Source: Blasia pusilla (Eukaryota > Marchantiophyta > Marchantiopsida > Blasiales). Taken from it: a stretch of DNA of 64,000 nt. Where the stretch lies: contig CM114272.1 in assembly GCA_050084515.1 (NCBI GenBank), positions 53,940,001-54,004,000 on the forward strand, read 5' to 3'. Positions within the stretch are counted from its first letter, which is position 1, and each line of letters begins with the position of its first letter. A model generated the notes under the pieces. It was not told the origin of the DNA, made no database searches, and was given only the letters and a program-made list of their open reading frames with translations. The position numbers and the translations under genes are program-made. This document shows, piece after piece, positions 19,800-32,900 of this stretch.

Positions 19800-21560
19800 T
19801 TGGTGAGCCCCATGCCTACCGAGACAGTTGAGGCAGTGGCTCGGGGCAAGACCCGAGGAGATCGACACACCATGGGTGATTGGAAGAGACACCCTTGGAC
19901 TTCTTGGGATGTTTTGCAGGTACGCAAGGAGATGGTAGCCACAACATCGAGCGTGGTGTCGGGTACTGCACATGAAGATCCGATTTTTCAGTTCACTGTA
20001 GGGGTGCAGTCGAGTTATGTTGTCCGAGATAGGGTTGCACCATAGCAACCACCTATACCCACGTCGAAGAGTCAAACCGTAGTCACGATGGGGACTTAGA
20101 AGCCAGATATGGGCCCTTAGTTGACCGGAGGAGAGCGATGCCGGATACATCACTTCCTGAGGAGTTATAGGAATTGTTTGCATTTAGTATGCATGATTTG
20201 GGTATGCTGAAGGGTCCACGGATCCGCATTGAGTTGTCGTGTGACACGCCGATCTTCCGACGATCCTACAGATACAGTGACATGGAGAGGGATCTGATTC
20301 AGAGTAGGAGCCATGACTTGGTTGGAGTAGGACTAGTGGAGATGTCGCATGGAGAGTATGCATTTGCCACTATCATGCCCGCCAAGAAGGATGTGCATGG
20401 CAACAGGACGGATAGGCGGATGTGTGGAGATTACCAACCTATCAATCGGCAGACAAAGTTCGATAGGTATGGCATGCCCACCCGTGAGGAGATCTTTGAT
20501 GGTATTGGGCATGCAAAGGTCTTCAGTTCATTAGATCTTCAAGCCGGATACCATCAATTGCCTATCACATTGGAGGACAGGCACAAGACGACATTTTGGG
20601 GCATCAATCCTCACGGGAAGGATTGTTTGTACGAGTGGAGGTTCTTACCATTTGGGTTAAAGAACACTCCGGCTGAGTTTCAAAGGGTCATGGATAGGAT
20701 CTTGGCAAGTCTGGATTTTGCTAGGTGTTATATTGATGACATCATAGTCTTTAGCGTCATGGTTGAGGAGCATGAGCGACATCTAGAGGAGGTGTTTTGA
20801 CCATCACAGTTACATGGGCTGAAGCTACATCTAGGCAAGTACAAGTTCTTCTACGACCAGATTGAGTACTTGGGTCATACGATATATCCAAGGGCCTTAG
20901 TGTGTAACAGAGGAAGGCACAGGCTATTTCATGCATTCCACGCCCTACAGATGTGAGTCAAGTTCGTGCATTCATGGGATTGGCGAACTTCTATCGACGG
21001 TACGTCAAGGGTTTCGGTTTGATTGCGAAGCCGCTAACCTTGCTGACCAAGGTGGATCAGGAGTGACACTAGGGGGATGAGCAGGAGAGAGCATTTCAAC
21101 TGCTCAAGGACATATTGACGTGCGCGCCCATATTGAGGAGACTGATCGGGAGGCGTCCTTTCCAGTTGCATACCGATTGGAGCATGTTGGGGCTTAGAGC
21201 CGTGCTCACCCAACATGACGATGATGGTAGAGAGTTCGTGGTGGCTTACGCTAATCGCTCGAACAACGCTGCAGAGGCGAAGTATAGCTCGTATGAGGGT
21301 GAGTACATGGCTGTAGTATGGGCTGTCGCACATTCCAGATGTTATCTATTCGACAATCCCTTTACCATCATTACTGATCATCAGCCACTTAAGTGGTTGA
21401 TGGAGTGCGACAAGCTTTGATGGAGTGCGACAAGCTTAAATGGAAGATTGCGAGGTGGGCTCTTTTGTTGCAAGAGTATGACTTCCAGGTGGTACATAGG
21501 CCTAGGATGCTCAACTAGGATGCAGATGGTTTGAGCCGTAACCCATGTTTGAGTCAGCGA
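19800..21560 (+). pseudogene. Reverse transcriptase and RNase H of G2
   Basis: RT reads RRMCGDYQPINRQTKFDRYG, KVFSSLDLQAGYHQLPI, FLPFGLKNTPAEFQRV and YIDD in RCYIDDIIVFS near 20724. RNase H follows with LHTDWSMLGLRAVLTQ, YEGEYMAVVWAVAHSRCYL and TDHQPLKWLM (21160-21410), the standard D-E-D spacing of Ty3 RNase H. A 20-bp exact tandem duplication at 21398-21437 creates a frameshift. The frame also breaks near 20798 and 21060. Confidence 0.88.
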
Positions 21561-22835
21561 GATGCGACAGGAGCTCGATGGCATGGAGAGAGTGATGAGG
21601 AGTTGGTGCGAGGATGGCACGCTTCACCCTATTTGGGCTTCTTGGCTATGGAGAGCCAGATTGCTAAGACTTCGATGGCGAGGTCTGATGGAGAGTCCTT
21701 AGATCCAAAGGCGGTGAGGAGATGACAAGTGGCCGAGATATTCACGACGATGGAGTTGTCTTGGAGTACCTACATTCTGGCAGCGTCGCGAGCACAGTGG
21801 GTGCTAGAGAGCGGGATCAGATCCTACAACGAGCCAGACATTTTCGGTGGGAGGAGACACATGTGTTGCGAGTGTGGGAGGATAGTAGAGTGCGTGTAGT
21901 GCCTCATCCTTCGCAGAGAGCACGTTTGGTGCAAACATTTAGGTGGGAGCGGAGACAACATGTATTGGTGGCAAGGTATGCAGACTGACGTTCTGTAGCT
22001 AGTTTTCAGATACATAATGTGTGATCGAGTCCGGGCATCGTTCAATGCTCCGACTCCACAATTGCATCCACTTTCGATCATGGGTTTAGGTTATTGATGG
22101 AATTTGGATTTTTTCGGGACCTTTGCCATTTGTCGGAGCGCCATAGTGGTTATGTGTTGGTGATGGTTGAGCACTTCTCCAAGTGGATAGAGTTGGTTGC
22201 ATTGCGTGACAAAGTGAGTGAGGGGGTAGCATATGCCTTCCTAGATCGGATGTAGAGTCATTACCGCGCACTAGTTGAGATGTTCACAGACCAGGATACA
22301 AAGTTCCGCGGGGAGTTTTAGGCCTTTTGTGATCAGGCATCGACCACCGCACTACTTTGCGAGATCATCTTGAGGCGGATGGACTAGTGGAGCGGGTTGT
22401 GCAAGCGGTGAAGAGAGGATTACGCAAGTATGGCTTGCAGATAGGTCATTTAGGAGATTGGGACCTCCAATTGCCGTGATCGACAATGGGATACAGATTC
22501 AACATGCAGACATCCTTAGCGTCTTTTTCACCATTTGTCGAGATGTTGGTGAGGTGTTGAACCTTGATAACCCTGATGTATAGATGCGAGCATGTTCTCG
22601 GAGGGCTGAATTGTTTCGGAGAGTGATGCCCATGACGTTTAAGAACTTGGCGATTACGCAACATCGGGATACATTAAGTATGTGACTATTCAGGGAAGTG
22701 ATTATCGACCTACTATCGGGAGGTTTCATCAGAGAGACCATGTCTACCTCTAGCAGACGGCACCCACGACGTTGGATGTGATTGCAGGGCGCACCATCTT
22801 GAGAGTGTGTGAGGTTTGGCCATTAAATGTTCTCT
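21561..22835 (+). pseudogene. Integrase of G2
   Basis: The zinc-binding region survives here: HPSQRARLV near 21904 and the CDRVRASFNAP motif near 22020. The core has LDFFGTF, MVEHFSKWIELVAL, FTDQDTKFR and HLEADGLVERVVQAVKRGL with a catalytic Glu. Numerous frameshifts and deletions remove parts of the YRS..SP block. The sequence ends at about 22835, before the PHD finger. The 21560-21900 stretch between RNase H and integrase is a linker of unknown role. Confidence 0.8.
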
Positions 22836-22846
22836 TATCCCCGAAT

Positions 22847-22903
22847 GTTATGGTTATGTCCGACTTATCCCCGAATTCGGGGTATGTCGGACATAACCAT
22901 AAC
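22847..22903. repeat. 57-bp palindrome
   Basis: Arms 22847-22864 and 22886-22903 are exact 18-base reverse complements (GTTATGGTTATGTCCGAC). The 21-base centre contains CCCCGAATTCGGGG, itself a 14-base palindrome, so almost the whole segment can fold into one hairpin. It abuts the broken end of G2. It could be a small foldback element or a rearrangement footprint. Confidence 0.85.
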
Positions 22904-23957
22904 TAATGGATCCCATGTTGACTCCAAGAAAATATTCTCTGATTGGGGAATCATTCGGAAGGATTGTGCTTTGCTATGAGAGATCACTAGTAGAGACTAC
23001 TTGCATTGGCGGATCCTTCTTTTCTTTTCTTCACAAGCTATGGCAAACTGCTACCAACATCAAATGGGTAAATGAGTATCCAACTATGAGATATCCTCCT
23101 TGAATTCTCATTTAATCAAATAACCGGTGGTGTCATATCCTAATATGAAATGCATTGCAAGTGACATCTACACGATTATGAAATCTACATAGGAGGACAT
23201 TGATATTTATCTTAGCACACCAAAAATGTGAAGCATGACAGTTGCCAACATACCAGAAGTTCGTGTCCTTGTAAAGCTATCAGTGTGCTGAAATTAAACC
23301 ATTCATCTGGAAGAATCATAGATTTTCCAGTCATGTCAGAAAAGATTTAGCTGCATGAGCTCTCCCTAAAACTGGAGAAGCAAGACTTCACAAAACCACA
23401 AAACCAGAGAGACTGACACTTCAGAGGGGAGAAGTTTCTTACTGTCATGTTGAGACTCAATTTACAGATCAAAATTGATACCTTGCTTCTGGTACCAGAC
23501 AAAGCAAACTGGGGAGAAATCTCTCAAAGAGGTTAAAACATTGAGTATAGATGACCACTGAAATCAAACAAGATCCCTACCGCCCTCTCTTTCATGCATT
23601 TTGAAGAGAACAGATAGATGATCTGGGAAAATTTTGAAGACAGAGCCTGTATTATTTAGACTTGTGATGCCATCCCCTAGGTTTCCTAATCATTGAAGGT
23701 CTGTACCTGCAAAGACTGTCTCCTACTTTATTCACAATCCCTACTGCTCGATGTACCTAGCAATTTTACCAGATTCTCTACATGATCAAGTCCATTGCCG
23801 AACAAGAACCGTCAGATGATCAATGGTGGGGTGAACTTGAGAGAATCACAAAAGTGAATCCTTGATTGTTACAAGAACTCTTTTTGTACAGGAAATGGGT
23901 TCTTTGTTCCAGACTAATCCATGAGCCTGGAAGACGATACTTAGTTTTTTGCCGTCT
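22904..23957. other. 3' flank of the HASTY gene
   Basis: No coding sequence recognised. It lies downstream of the HASTY stop codon on the - strand and probably includes its 3' untranslated region. I could not place a polyadenylation site with confidence. Confidence 0.5.
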
Positions 23958-26900
23958 TTACATTATGGCGGACAATCCTATGGGCCCTGCTTCTTCGATA
24001 TGTGAGACTCCTGATCGATGACCTTCTACAGATCTACCTGCAAAGGCAGTTCACAAAGACACATCAGAGCTAGCTCACAAAGCAGCCATCCAAGAGGAAG
24101 CTAACATAGGGGAGCATTTTGTTAAGGGAGATGCCACTACAACAAGTGACACTTGCACAGAGAGGGTGAAAAGTGGGAAGGCCTTACTTGTGACATTGGT
24201 AATGGCACTTGTGTTTTTCTGTGCCTTCAAGGCTTTAAGCTGATCCCCTCCTGCAGCTAGAAGAAGGTTCTTAAGGAGCTGCCGCTGTTCTTTCACACTC
24301 GAAGTTTTTCCCAGTGCTTTCTCGAAGGCCGCTAACACCTCAGGGGTTACAGAGGGCAAAGACAAAAGCACCTGCTCACAAAAGTCAATCCACCTTGCCA
24401 TGTACACAAAGGTTTACCATCACTTCACAGTTAATTTGCAGTCCTGTGCCTTCAAGCTTTCCTATTACCTAGCATATACTAATTCTATGTCAATTTCACA
24501 AAAATACCTGGCGGGGGGCCTGAGATTGGGCTGAAAGACGTATGTAGATATCTCTGAGAAGTCCAATCAACTCGGCCTGGCCTGTTGCATTTGATTCCAA
24601 AGTGAGCCCCCTAATGGCAGCCAGGAACATATTTTGTCCTACTATATCTTGTAGTTCATGGTCCGTCAAAACTAATGCCATACTCACAATAGCCCCACAG
24701 AAAGCCACAGCTTTGTGTACAGCCTCGCTGTCAGGCCACTCAAGGGCTCCGATGCCTATGTGTAAGGCGGCTTGAGCTGCATCTCTCTGTTGCATCAAAA
24801 ATCTGGAGAGAGATGAAGATTCCAGTTTAGTCCAGTATATTCAGATTTCGCTACCCATACGATGTCAATGCTCTTATCTCATGTGCTAGACATCCATTCC
24901 TAAAGTTCCACCATGTCCTGTAAGGAGGAACCAGCCAGGTTCTGTAACCAAAGAAAGTCAAATTCGAAAAGCTGACAGTGATCAAACTCACCCTAACATG
25001 GTGTCTGACCCAATCATCAGGTTTGCTTCTGTTCCTGTTTGATGGTCTGAAATGGGTTGTTGTCGTGGACTCAGTGCAGACGTGCCCATAACCGACAAAA
25101 GGTGGCAAGTTTCACGTGTTAGATCTCTTAAGAGCTTCTCCAAAATCACTTCAGTTTTTATTGCCCGGGATGAGCCATCATCCAACCCAATATTGACAGT
25201 CCAGTGTCTGGGAGCCTTCACTGCTCCTTCCCTTATCAGGCTGGTCCATGATGAAGATAACACTATTTGGCAATGCACAAGAATGCGTGGTAATACTCGA
25301 CTCAACCATGAAGCCCATTGTGATCGTGGACATGTTTTCACAAAGAATATGATCACCGAGTGGAGTAACTGCCGGATATGGTGCATTTCCATGTAGTTGA
25401 TATTCTCAACAAGAGCAATTGCCAAAGCATTTGCACGACCATCAACATCATTGAAGAAACCATCACCAATGCGAGCTGCTGCTAGACCTAGCACATTGTA
25501 CCTGCAGAGGAGCCCAGTAACATTTATTACAAAAGCCTCAACTTGTTGCCTTTCAAGTCCAACCAGATTAAAAATAAAAGTTCCCTACTGTTGTATGTAA
25601 GGAATCCAATGAATTATTGAGAAGTCCTATCACATAATTATGGAACCACAGCACTATCCAGACTTCGGTAGGAAAATCAATACCTTCTACTAACCTAGAA
25701 TCTATCAGAAACCTATCTACATTCCTAGGAAAAGATGCTATCAGTATTTGAATTCATAAAATTGAACTGTAGAAATATTCACAAGTCTTCCAAACATAGA
25801 GTACACATTTTCTTAACCAACAAGGAGACAACAAGTGAACTGAAGTAAGACTTGAGTTGTATGAATAAAAAGAAGTGTTGGAGAGTCAGCAAAGACGAAA
25901 GGAGAGGGTTGACCAACATGAGAAGGCAAAATTTGGAAGAATGAGAAAAGAAGATATCTCTCTTTTTGGAGTGTTCTCTAAAGGTTCAGACTGCAGAATT
26001 ATCAATTACTCAATGTTTTCTTTCATTTATGAACAAATGAGCGACTCTTTGATGATCTACTCCAGTACAACAAAAAAGATTCCGCAGTCAGCAAAAAACA
26101 CAAACTGAAGGTGTAACTTGAAGATGAACGCATACAAGCAGCCCCGGAGTAGAACATCATGAAAAATTCATGATTTCAAAAGAAAGCTTCCCTATTAAAA
26201 GTAGTCATATAGGATACCCATGATGTACCTCGCAAGAAGATTTCAAAGCAAAGAATTTGACTCAGAAAAACAACCCCTAACCTCGTGCAAACAGACCTTT
26301 AACTTCCTATACAAGTAACCAAGTAACCACGATGGACTGAGAAGAAGATGAGCAGCATTTCTGTGATGTCAGCAAGACACAAACTGGATGAAGCCCTGGC
26401 AAGCCCAGAGAAAGGGATTATCAGACCCACCCACTATCACGAACGCCCTTTAACCAGGTTCGAATTTCATTCTCTCTGTTGTCAACCCCAGAATTGCTTT
26501 CCATCTGATTCACATCAGCTGAAGATGATGTCACCATAGATCCTTGAGCCCCTGCTACTCCGAGGAGAGAAACTTGCTCAGGGATTCCCATCGCCAAGGC
26601 TCCTCTTACTTCTGCAGGCAAGGTGGGCATGACTGCTTCCGACCATAGTGCATGTATGCATCGAAGTAACTACACAAAGCAATGTGAAGTTCAGCTTGGG
26701 GCTCTGTTCCCACAAATGCAAATAAACCATGCCCACACTAATGTGATTACAAAAAATGGAGTAGCCAGTACAGAAAGAACAAAGAGAGTTCAAACAATGG
26801 TATGGATTCCTGATCATGAGACCAAACCTTCACAAGTGGTGGCAACATCCAACTGAGGTGAGAGACCATTGGGGAAGAGTCAGTAGCGGCTGAAGAATCC

Positions 26901-29900
26901 ATGTCTTCAGTAATTGTGTCTCCAGAAATTGTTGGAGTTTTAAATTTCCTGGAATCGCCACATCTTCGCAGTGCTCGTTCAAAAAACGTGACTGTATGGA
27001 ACACAAACCATAGCTCCTCATTATAAGAATTCCCTTCATTCGCAAGAGTACCCGAAAATATTTTCTCCCTGCCACTTAGTAAACCCACAAGCCCACTTGG
27101 ACTTGAAAGGTAGCGTTGCTGCCATTCCGGCTGCTCCCAGCGCAGTCTAAATGGTCCAAGCAGCCAATCTAGGACCTGTCTTTGCTGCAAGTTCCTGGAA
27201 GATACACACCAGGGTCATATTGTGAGAACATGAACTTCCGCTTGAGGTTGGACGAAATCCAGAACTCGTGGGTTCTGATCATCTGATACTATCTATTTTT
27301 TCTTCACTTTATCAACTGATTGGGATCAGATCAACCTGCCTGCATAACAGTTTTTACTATTCTAAGAAGTGTGCAAGTTTGAAAGAATCAGATATCCACA
27401 AAGTATACATTAGGAAGTGGAAAAGTACCCTCCGGCAGACCCCACTATTAGAAGTGCTTCTCCCAATAGATTCCCCTCACCACGGGGCAAGCGACCTTGT
27501 TGTTGTAGTTCTTCCATAGTAGTCGCAATTCGCTGCACACACCACACAACTGAACCAGTATGTGAGCATCAACAAAACTATAAGAAGGGACCGGAAAGCT
27601 CTGCTCCATACTTGCTTTTCGGCCTGCTTAAGGCACAGTACATTTTGACCAATGTTCATCAGGCCTTCCAGCACCACCGTGGACTTACTGACTTTGCTGA
27701 TGACTTTGGTGGACTAACGGGAACCAGGAAGACCAGGAGTTCATATCTCTAACTAAAAGTCTGGTATCATACATGGGTATGGAACCAGTATGTCTGGCTG
27801 GATTATCCTTGATACCGAGGAAGATGACCAATACAAACACTGGTATTGGACCCAGAGGGACATTCATACGGTGTTCACTTACCCTATATGGGAAGTTTAT
27901 TCTCAGACAATTTTATGTGGGATGCCCATATCAGGAAGACTAAGGAGAAGGGCCACATGGATATTGAAGTTTCTCTTGCGTAATGATATCATCACTGAAG
28001 CAAGGCACTTAGTACTCTTGCATCTAATGAGACCTCACTGGAACCAATATAAATTAGGGTTAAGCTTGAACTATATTAACTCCCACTTGAAAGGGTTACC
28101 GTTTCCTCCTAACTTCCTCACAGAAGACTAATGCTTATCGGAGGCCTGTATTGCGAGTGCAGCAATCTCGGCATAGACCACTCTAATCCAAGTTCAATTG
28201 ATAGAGATAAGCCAATGACAGACACTACTTTAGCCTCTTAGTGTTTCAGTGAATGTAAGGTCTGAAGGGTATATCTCCTCTTGCTTCAAGAGATACTTAT
28301 TTAAGAACAGCTGAAAATCAAGTTCAGGTCCTGCAGGGGATATGGTTTTGAATCACAAAGAAGTAGGAAGGGGACCCAGTAAAAGTCATGGTCACAAGCC
28401 AATATTTTACAGGAGTAGAAAAACACACACCATGAAAGGAATAGAAGTTCATTTGATGGTGGCATTAGAAATCTTGTTCAAGGTTGGTCGCCTCAATTCA
28501 AAGTGAATCTGCTGCACTCAGTAATGATGCTTTCTGGGGTCACAAACTCAGATAACGTGTTTTGAAGAGCTTCCAGGCTGAAATCTAGAAGTTCTATACA
28601 TTCTACTACTATCAGAAGTGTCCAAGCAATGCACGGAGTCCTCAAAGCCCCTTCATTCTTGAAAAACAGAGCCCATATCTAATTTTCCCACATGTCAAAC
28701 AAGCCTCTTCTATAAAAGTGCCCATATAATATTATGTGCGTGACCAGATAGACACATGTCAGGGATCCCTGGTGTTGACAAATCAAGATGGTATCCTCGG
28801 ATAAAAGTATAGATTTTGCACACACTAATACTGTCGGAAAGAATTTCCACCTATTAGTGCCATGAACCTCTTGATTCCTGTCGACAATAAATCAATTCTT
28901 TGAATCATTCTTGTTAATGTGCTCATTTCTTCATTATTTCCCTTGTGTATATATCCCTGTCATTAACAACGTTCATCCACTTCACAAGGCTCTAACAGTT
29001 GCTCCCTGTTAGCACTACTTGATGAATTCAGTTAATCTCTGTGGACAATAAATCATCGCATTCATCCATTCTCTGCTAGGTCTCTATATACTAAGCAGTG
29101 TGTTATACATGCACTTTTGCACCTGGAACTCTAGCGTCCCTGTGTGTCTCTTGACACTATGCAGGGTTGTCTGCAAGTCAACCTTGCCTTTTCACCTATC
29201 CTTATCTCTGCTCCTTGTCTGCTCTTGAATTAGTTTGGCTTCTGCTTTTTTGTTTCCAATCACTGCCACTGTACAATTGATGTGCAAGCACCAGGGTTCA
29301 CTTCCACAGAAAAGAGAGTCACAATTCCTTTTTTATAGTTAAGACGATCTGAAATGCCAGAGACTATTACGAACATCCCAAAGGATGCTTCAAATCATCA
29401 CAAAAGATACCAGAAAGATGTGAATGATTAACTGACCTGTGCATATGGAAGTAGGGCCGAATCTGCAGCTTTTGCAACTCGTAAGAACGATGTGCAAACC
29501 TGAAGCCGAGCACGAGATATTTCTCGAAGGGAGTTTGCAGCTGCTGCGTCCTGCACTTGGTCCTTCAACACAAATGGCCTCAAGTTAGCACAGTTACAAC
29601 TGAAGGTCACCTAAGACTTTCATAACTGGAAAGCCAGTAACCGAAAACTTCATTCATGAACATTTCTTACCATTCGCAAGTTTGGCAAGGACACCAAAAG
29701 GGCAAATAATTTTTCTATAACAAGAGGGATGGCAGCTTGAGAATGCTTCAAAAATGGTCCCATCGCATCAAGATGCCGACCAAGTAGCTCCACAAGTGAT
29801 GGGACATTCCAATCGATGGAATACAGCTTAGTGAATATTCCTGGCAAGATCATAGCAACAGTCAATATGATGATACCATTTAGAGTATTTGAAATGCTCA

Positions 29901-32900
29901 GGATTGTTGTGACCTTCAAATGTTTCAAAAGTGAAGTCTTCTTGATCCTAAATTCAAATCTGGTTTAATTTTAAGAGGGTAAATGCAATTAAATGCACCC
30001 ATCAAAGATTAAGTACCTTCGAGCTTAAGTCCCAGTTCTCTTTTAGATGAAGCTTCACCAGCCATCACAGCATCAGGAACTCCATTGATGACAGTTTCAA
30101 GCATTATTTGTGTGCTTTCTAAAGTAGAAATCTCCTGAAATAAGAGGCGCATAAGATAGTGAGGCCAACAAATATCCCTCCTTACATTGAAGGTGACGCT
30201 CTAATCACAACCAAATATATTATGTACCACCAATCTCACGATATTAAAGATGCATACCAAAGCAAAAAGCAACTAGGCTTGCTCTTAGAAACAACACAAA
30301 GGAGAAGATACAACTACCAAAGTCAACAAAAACTTAAGTTACATCCCAATCTCTTTTTATCAAGGTTGTTCGTGAATAGAAACAATTTTTTTACAAGTAG
30401 CCACCCAGCAGCTAGACCCCACACCTGCAGGTACATGGATCTTCATCCATTTATAGCTATTTCACCTGAGGAGAGGGATGGGATGGATCTTCGAGATGCA
30501 AAAGATCAATCTGCTGTGCAATCTTACACACTGCTCCCAAGGGCCGCAACGTAGCGAGGAGTCGAACAAGCTCTAACTGCATGGACAGCACTTAATAGAC
30601 AGACTTGCAAATGTTAGGTGCATAACAAACATTGAATGCCCCTCTAGAACAACTCTTTCTCTGTTGGTTAACCCACTTAGCCAACTCTCTCAGACTAGCC
30701 TTCTTTCCTGATAGCACACGTAGAAGACACAACTATTATCCAATAAACTTTACTTCGGAAGGATCCAAAGAGTTACTAAAGGATCTGCAGCACCATCCAA
30801 GAATTACTTCCTTGCTTACAACAGAGTAAGTTTTCATTGACATGACAATATATTCTCATATTCCCTGTCCTTCTAGTAGAAGGAAACATATGCATACCAA
30901 TCTTCCACGATATTGGCTGAAGTCAACTGGACTTGAGAAGTCCTGAACCCATGATTCCTCATCAATCGCTCCGCTACCAGCCGCTGCTTTCTCTGGGCTC
31001 TTCACAAGAAGGCGCTGAAATGCCATGTCAAGGAGGACTGAACATAATTCTTCGGTAATATGAACTGAAATACCCCTCTTTTCCTTTTCTCCATGACTTG
31101 CGGCTGTGCCATTTTCAACTCTAGAAGCTTGCCCATTCACCACTCGATCCAATTCTCCTTTTGTAACAACTGCTGCAGCTGTGTCTCTCAGTAGTGTCTG
31201 CTCCACATTACAAGCAAGATAGATTGATTCAAGGCTATTAATCCAAGTACACCAGGGGATGTGGGACTAAATACAGCAAAACGAGAACTGGTTAGGTTCA
31301 TAGCTTGGCTGGAAGGCAAATGAATCAGAGTTCCAACTATAACTGGTGAGCTATGTTCTAAATCTGCCCTGATCAAGTTGGTAAGCATGAGCTAAGGATT
31401 AGTCAAAGGGCTCCCCTGACTCCTCAATGGCCCATAATCAAGACTTACTGATGCAACATCTGGTAACAGAAATGTTGACCTATCCTTGAATATGAAATAT
31501 TAAACTTGAGCAAGAGCTCAGTTTTGAAGTGAGATTAGGAAGAGAGGACATACACCATTCACAATCAATCTTCCATAGATAAGCAACCAAGTTTTGCTAC
31601 TGTTCAAGATACTTACAACCCATGCCATCTGAACCAGCTTTTTCCTCATAAGAAACATCTTCAAAACATTTTACATACCAGCCAGAGAGGTAGAGCTTGG
31701 GAGTGTAATGAATATAACCGGAGCTGGAGGAACCCAAGCATCTGCAAGAGGGGTGTACGAGCATAAATTAGATATTGAACTATGATGACTCATTTGATGA
31801 GATATTCAATAAACTTCCATGTGGAAAAATGAATACGTAAAGAGGATGCTAAGACCTTAATTAGAGGTCCCACATTTCATCCAAGACATAAAATTACGAA
31901 ATCTCAAGCTCCTGGACAGGTATTCCTTACCCTCCTGAGAAAGACCCCTAGTTTCGCTTCGTCTTCTGCAATACATTGGAGATTGTGCGAACCCAAAGCA
32001 ACCATGGCCTCACACAAGCACTCTCCATACTCAATGTCCACATCATCCCTGTTAATCTTTCGACTTCCAAGATTATCAGCCAGTACAGCTGTTTGTTGAG
32101 CAACAGCCATTAAATATGCCTCTGAGGCTATGGAAAGGGCCTCAAAAACATGCACCATAGCTGCTACAAAGAGTGGGCCTGTATCATCCGCTGGTTTCCG
32201 CCTGCAAAATAAGGTACACAGCAATTTCTGATGAATCAAAATATCGGAAAAGAAAATACAGAATCCAACATTGATCACTAATTTTTATCTTTTTGGTTTC
32301 AGTAAACTCCATCCCTTGCAGGACTTCTTTATGTTCCACTTCCACAACATCCAAACCATTGACTGTACTTTGCTCCTCTCTAACAGAGATGAGAAGGTGC
32401 AAGAAAGGGTAGCCAGAAGCAGCAACATCAAGTCAGAAGACTTGAAACAGCAAATTTGCTCCCAGAAGGTAAATATTTGACAACCTTGCTGCAATAAGCT
32501 TCAGCACCTCACATGCACTGAGACGGAATTGGGGAGCACTTTGAAGAATTGCACATCTGGAAAAACAAGAAAATCATTTCATACAAGTGAGTTGCAGAAA
32601 CTCATGACAAGCATGACAATCAACCGAGATGAATTTCGTGTGACCTCACAGGCTGCTTTCTTGAATACTTTTTCAGGCCTAAATGTCTTGAAAGGGGACA
32701 CTTTGGGAGATCTTCAAAGAAACGAACTTCCATTACACATAGTTGTGCAGTGTAATGAAATTACTTCATACTCACGCTTCGACAAGACGATATTCAACCA
32801 TAGCAGTAACAGGAGCCCATTCTGCATAGGCAACGATGGCATTTATAGTTGCTGTGACAGCGGCAGAATGCTGATTTGCTACCTCATCTTGACTTTGTGC

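Larger units (their letters stand above)
18747..22835 (+). mobile_element. G2: second Ty3-type element fragment with methyltransferase, RT, RNase H and integrase
   Basis: Colinear with G1 from 6514 to about 9700, but it retains the 950-bp RNase H and integrase zinc-binding segment that G1 lacks. The left edge is the truncated copia LTR; no gag or protease remains. The right edge is lost just after ILRVCEVWPLNVLL, before the PHD finger. Many stops and frameshifts show it is dead. It provides independent evidence for the gene order DNMT-RT-RNase H-integrase. Confidence 0.85.

Noticed and set aside
22847-22903. Hairpin as a transcription terminator
   Set aside because: Rho-independent terminators are bacterial; there is no T tract and the context is plant nuclear.
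24075-24187. Read-through end of HASTY at 24075
   Set aside because: A good donor (GTAAGG) at 24187 and an acceptor at 24038 give an in-phase last exon ending SVEGHRSGVSHIEEAGPIG, more like the acidic tail seen in HASTY proteins.
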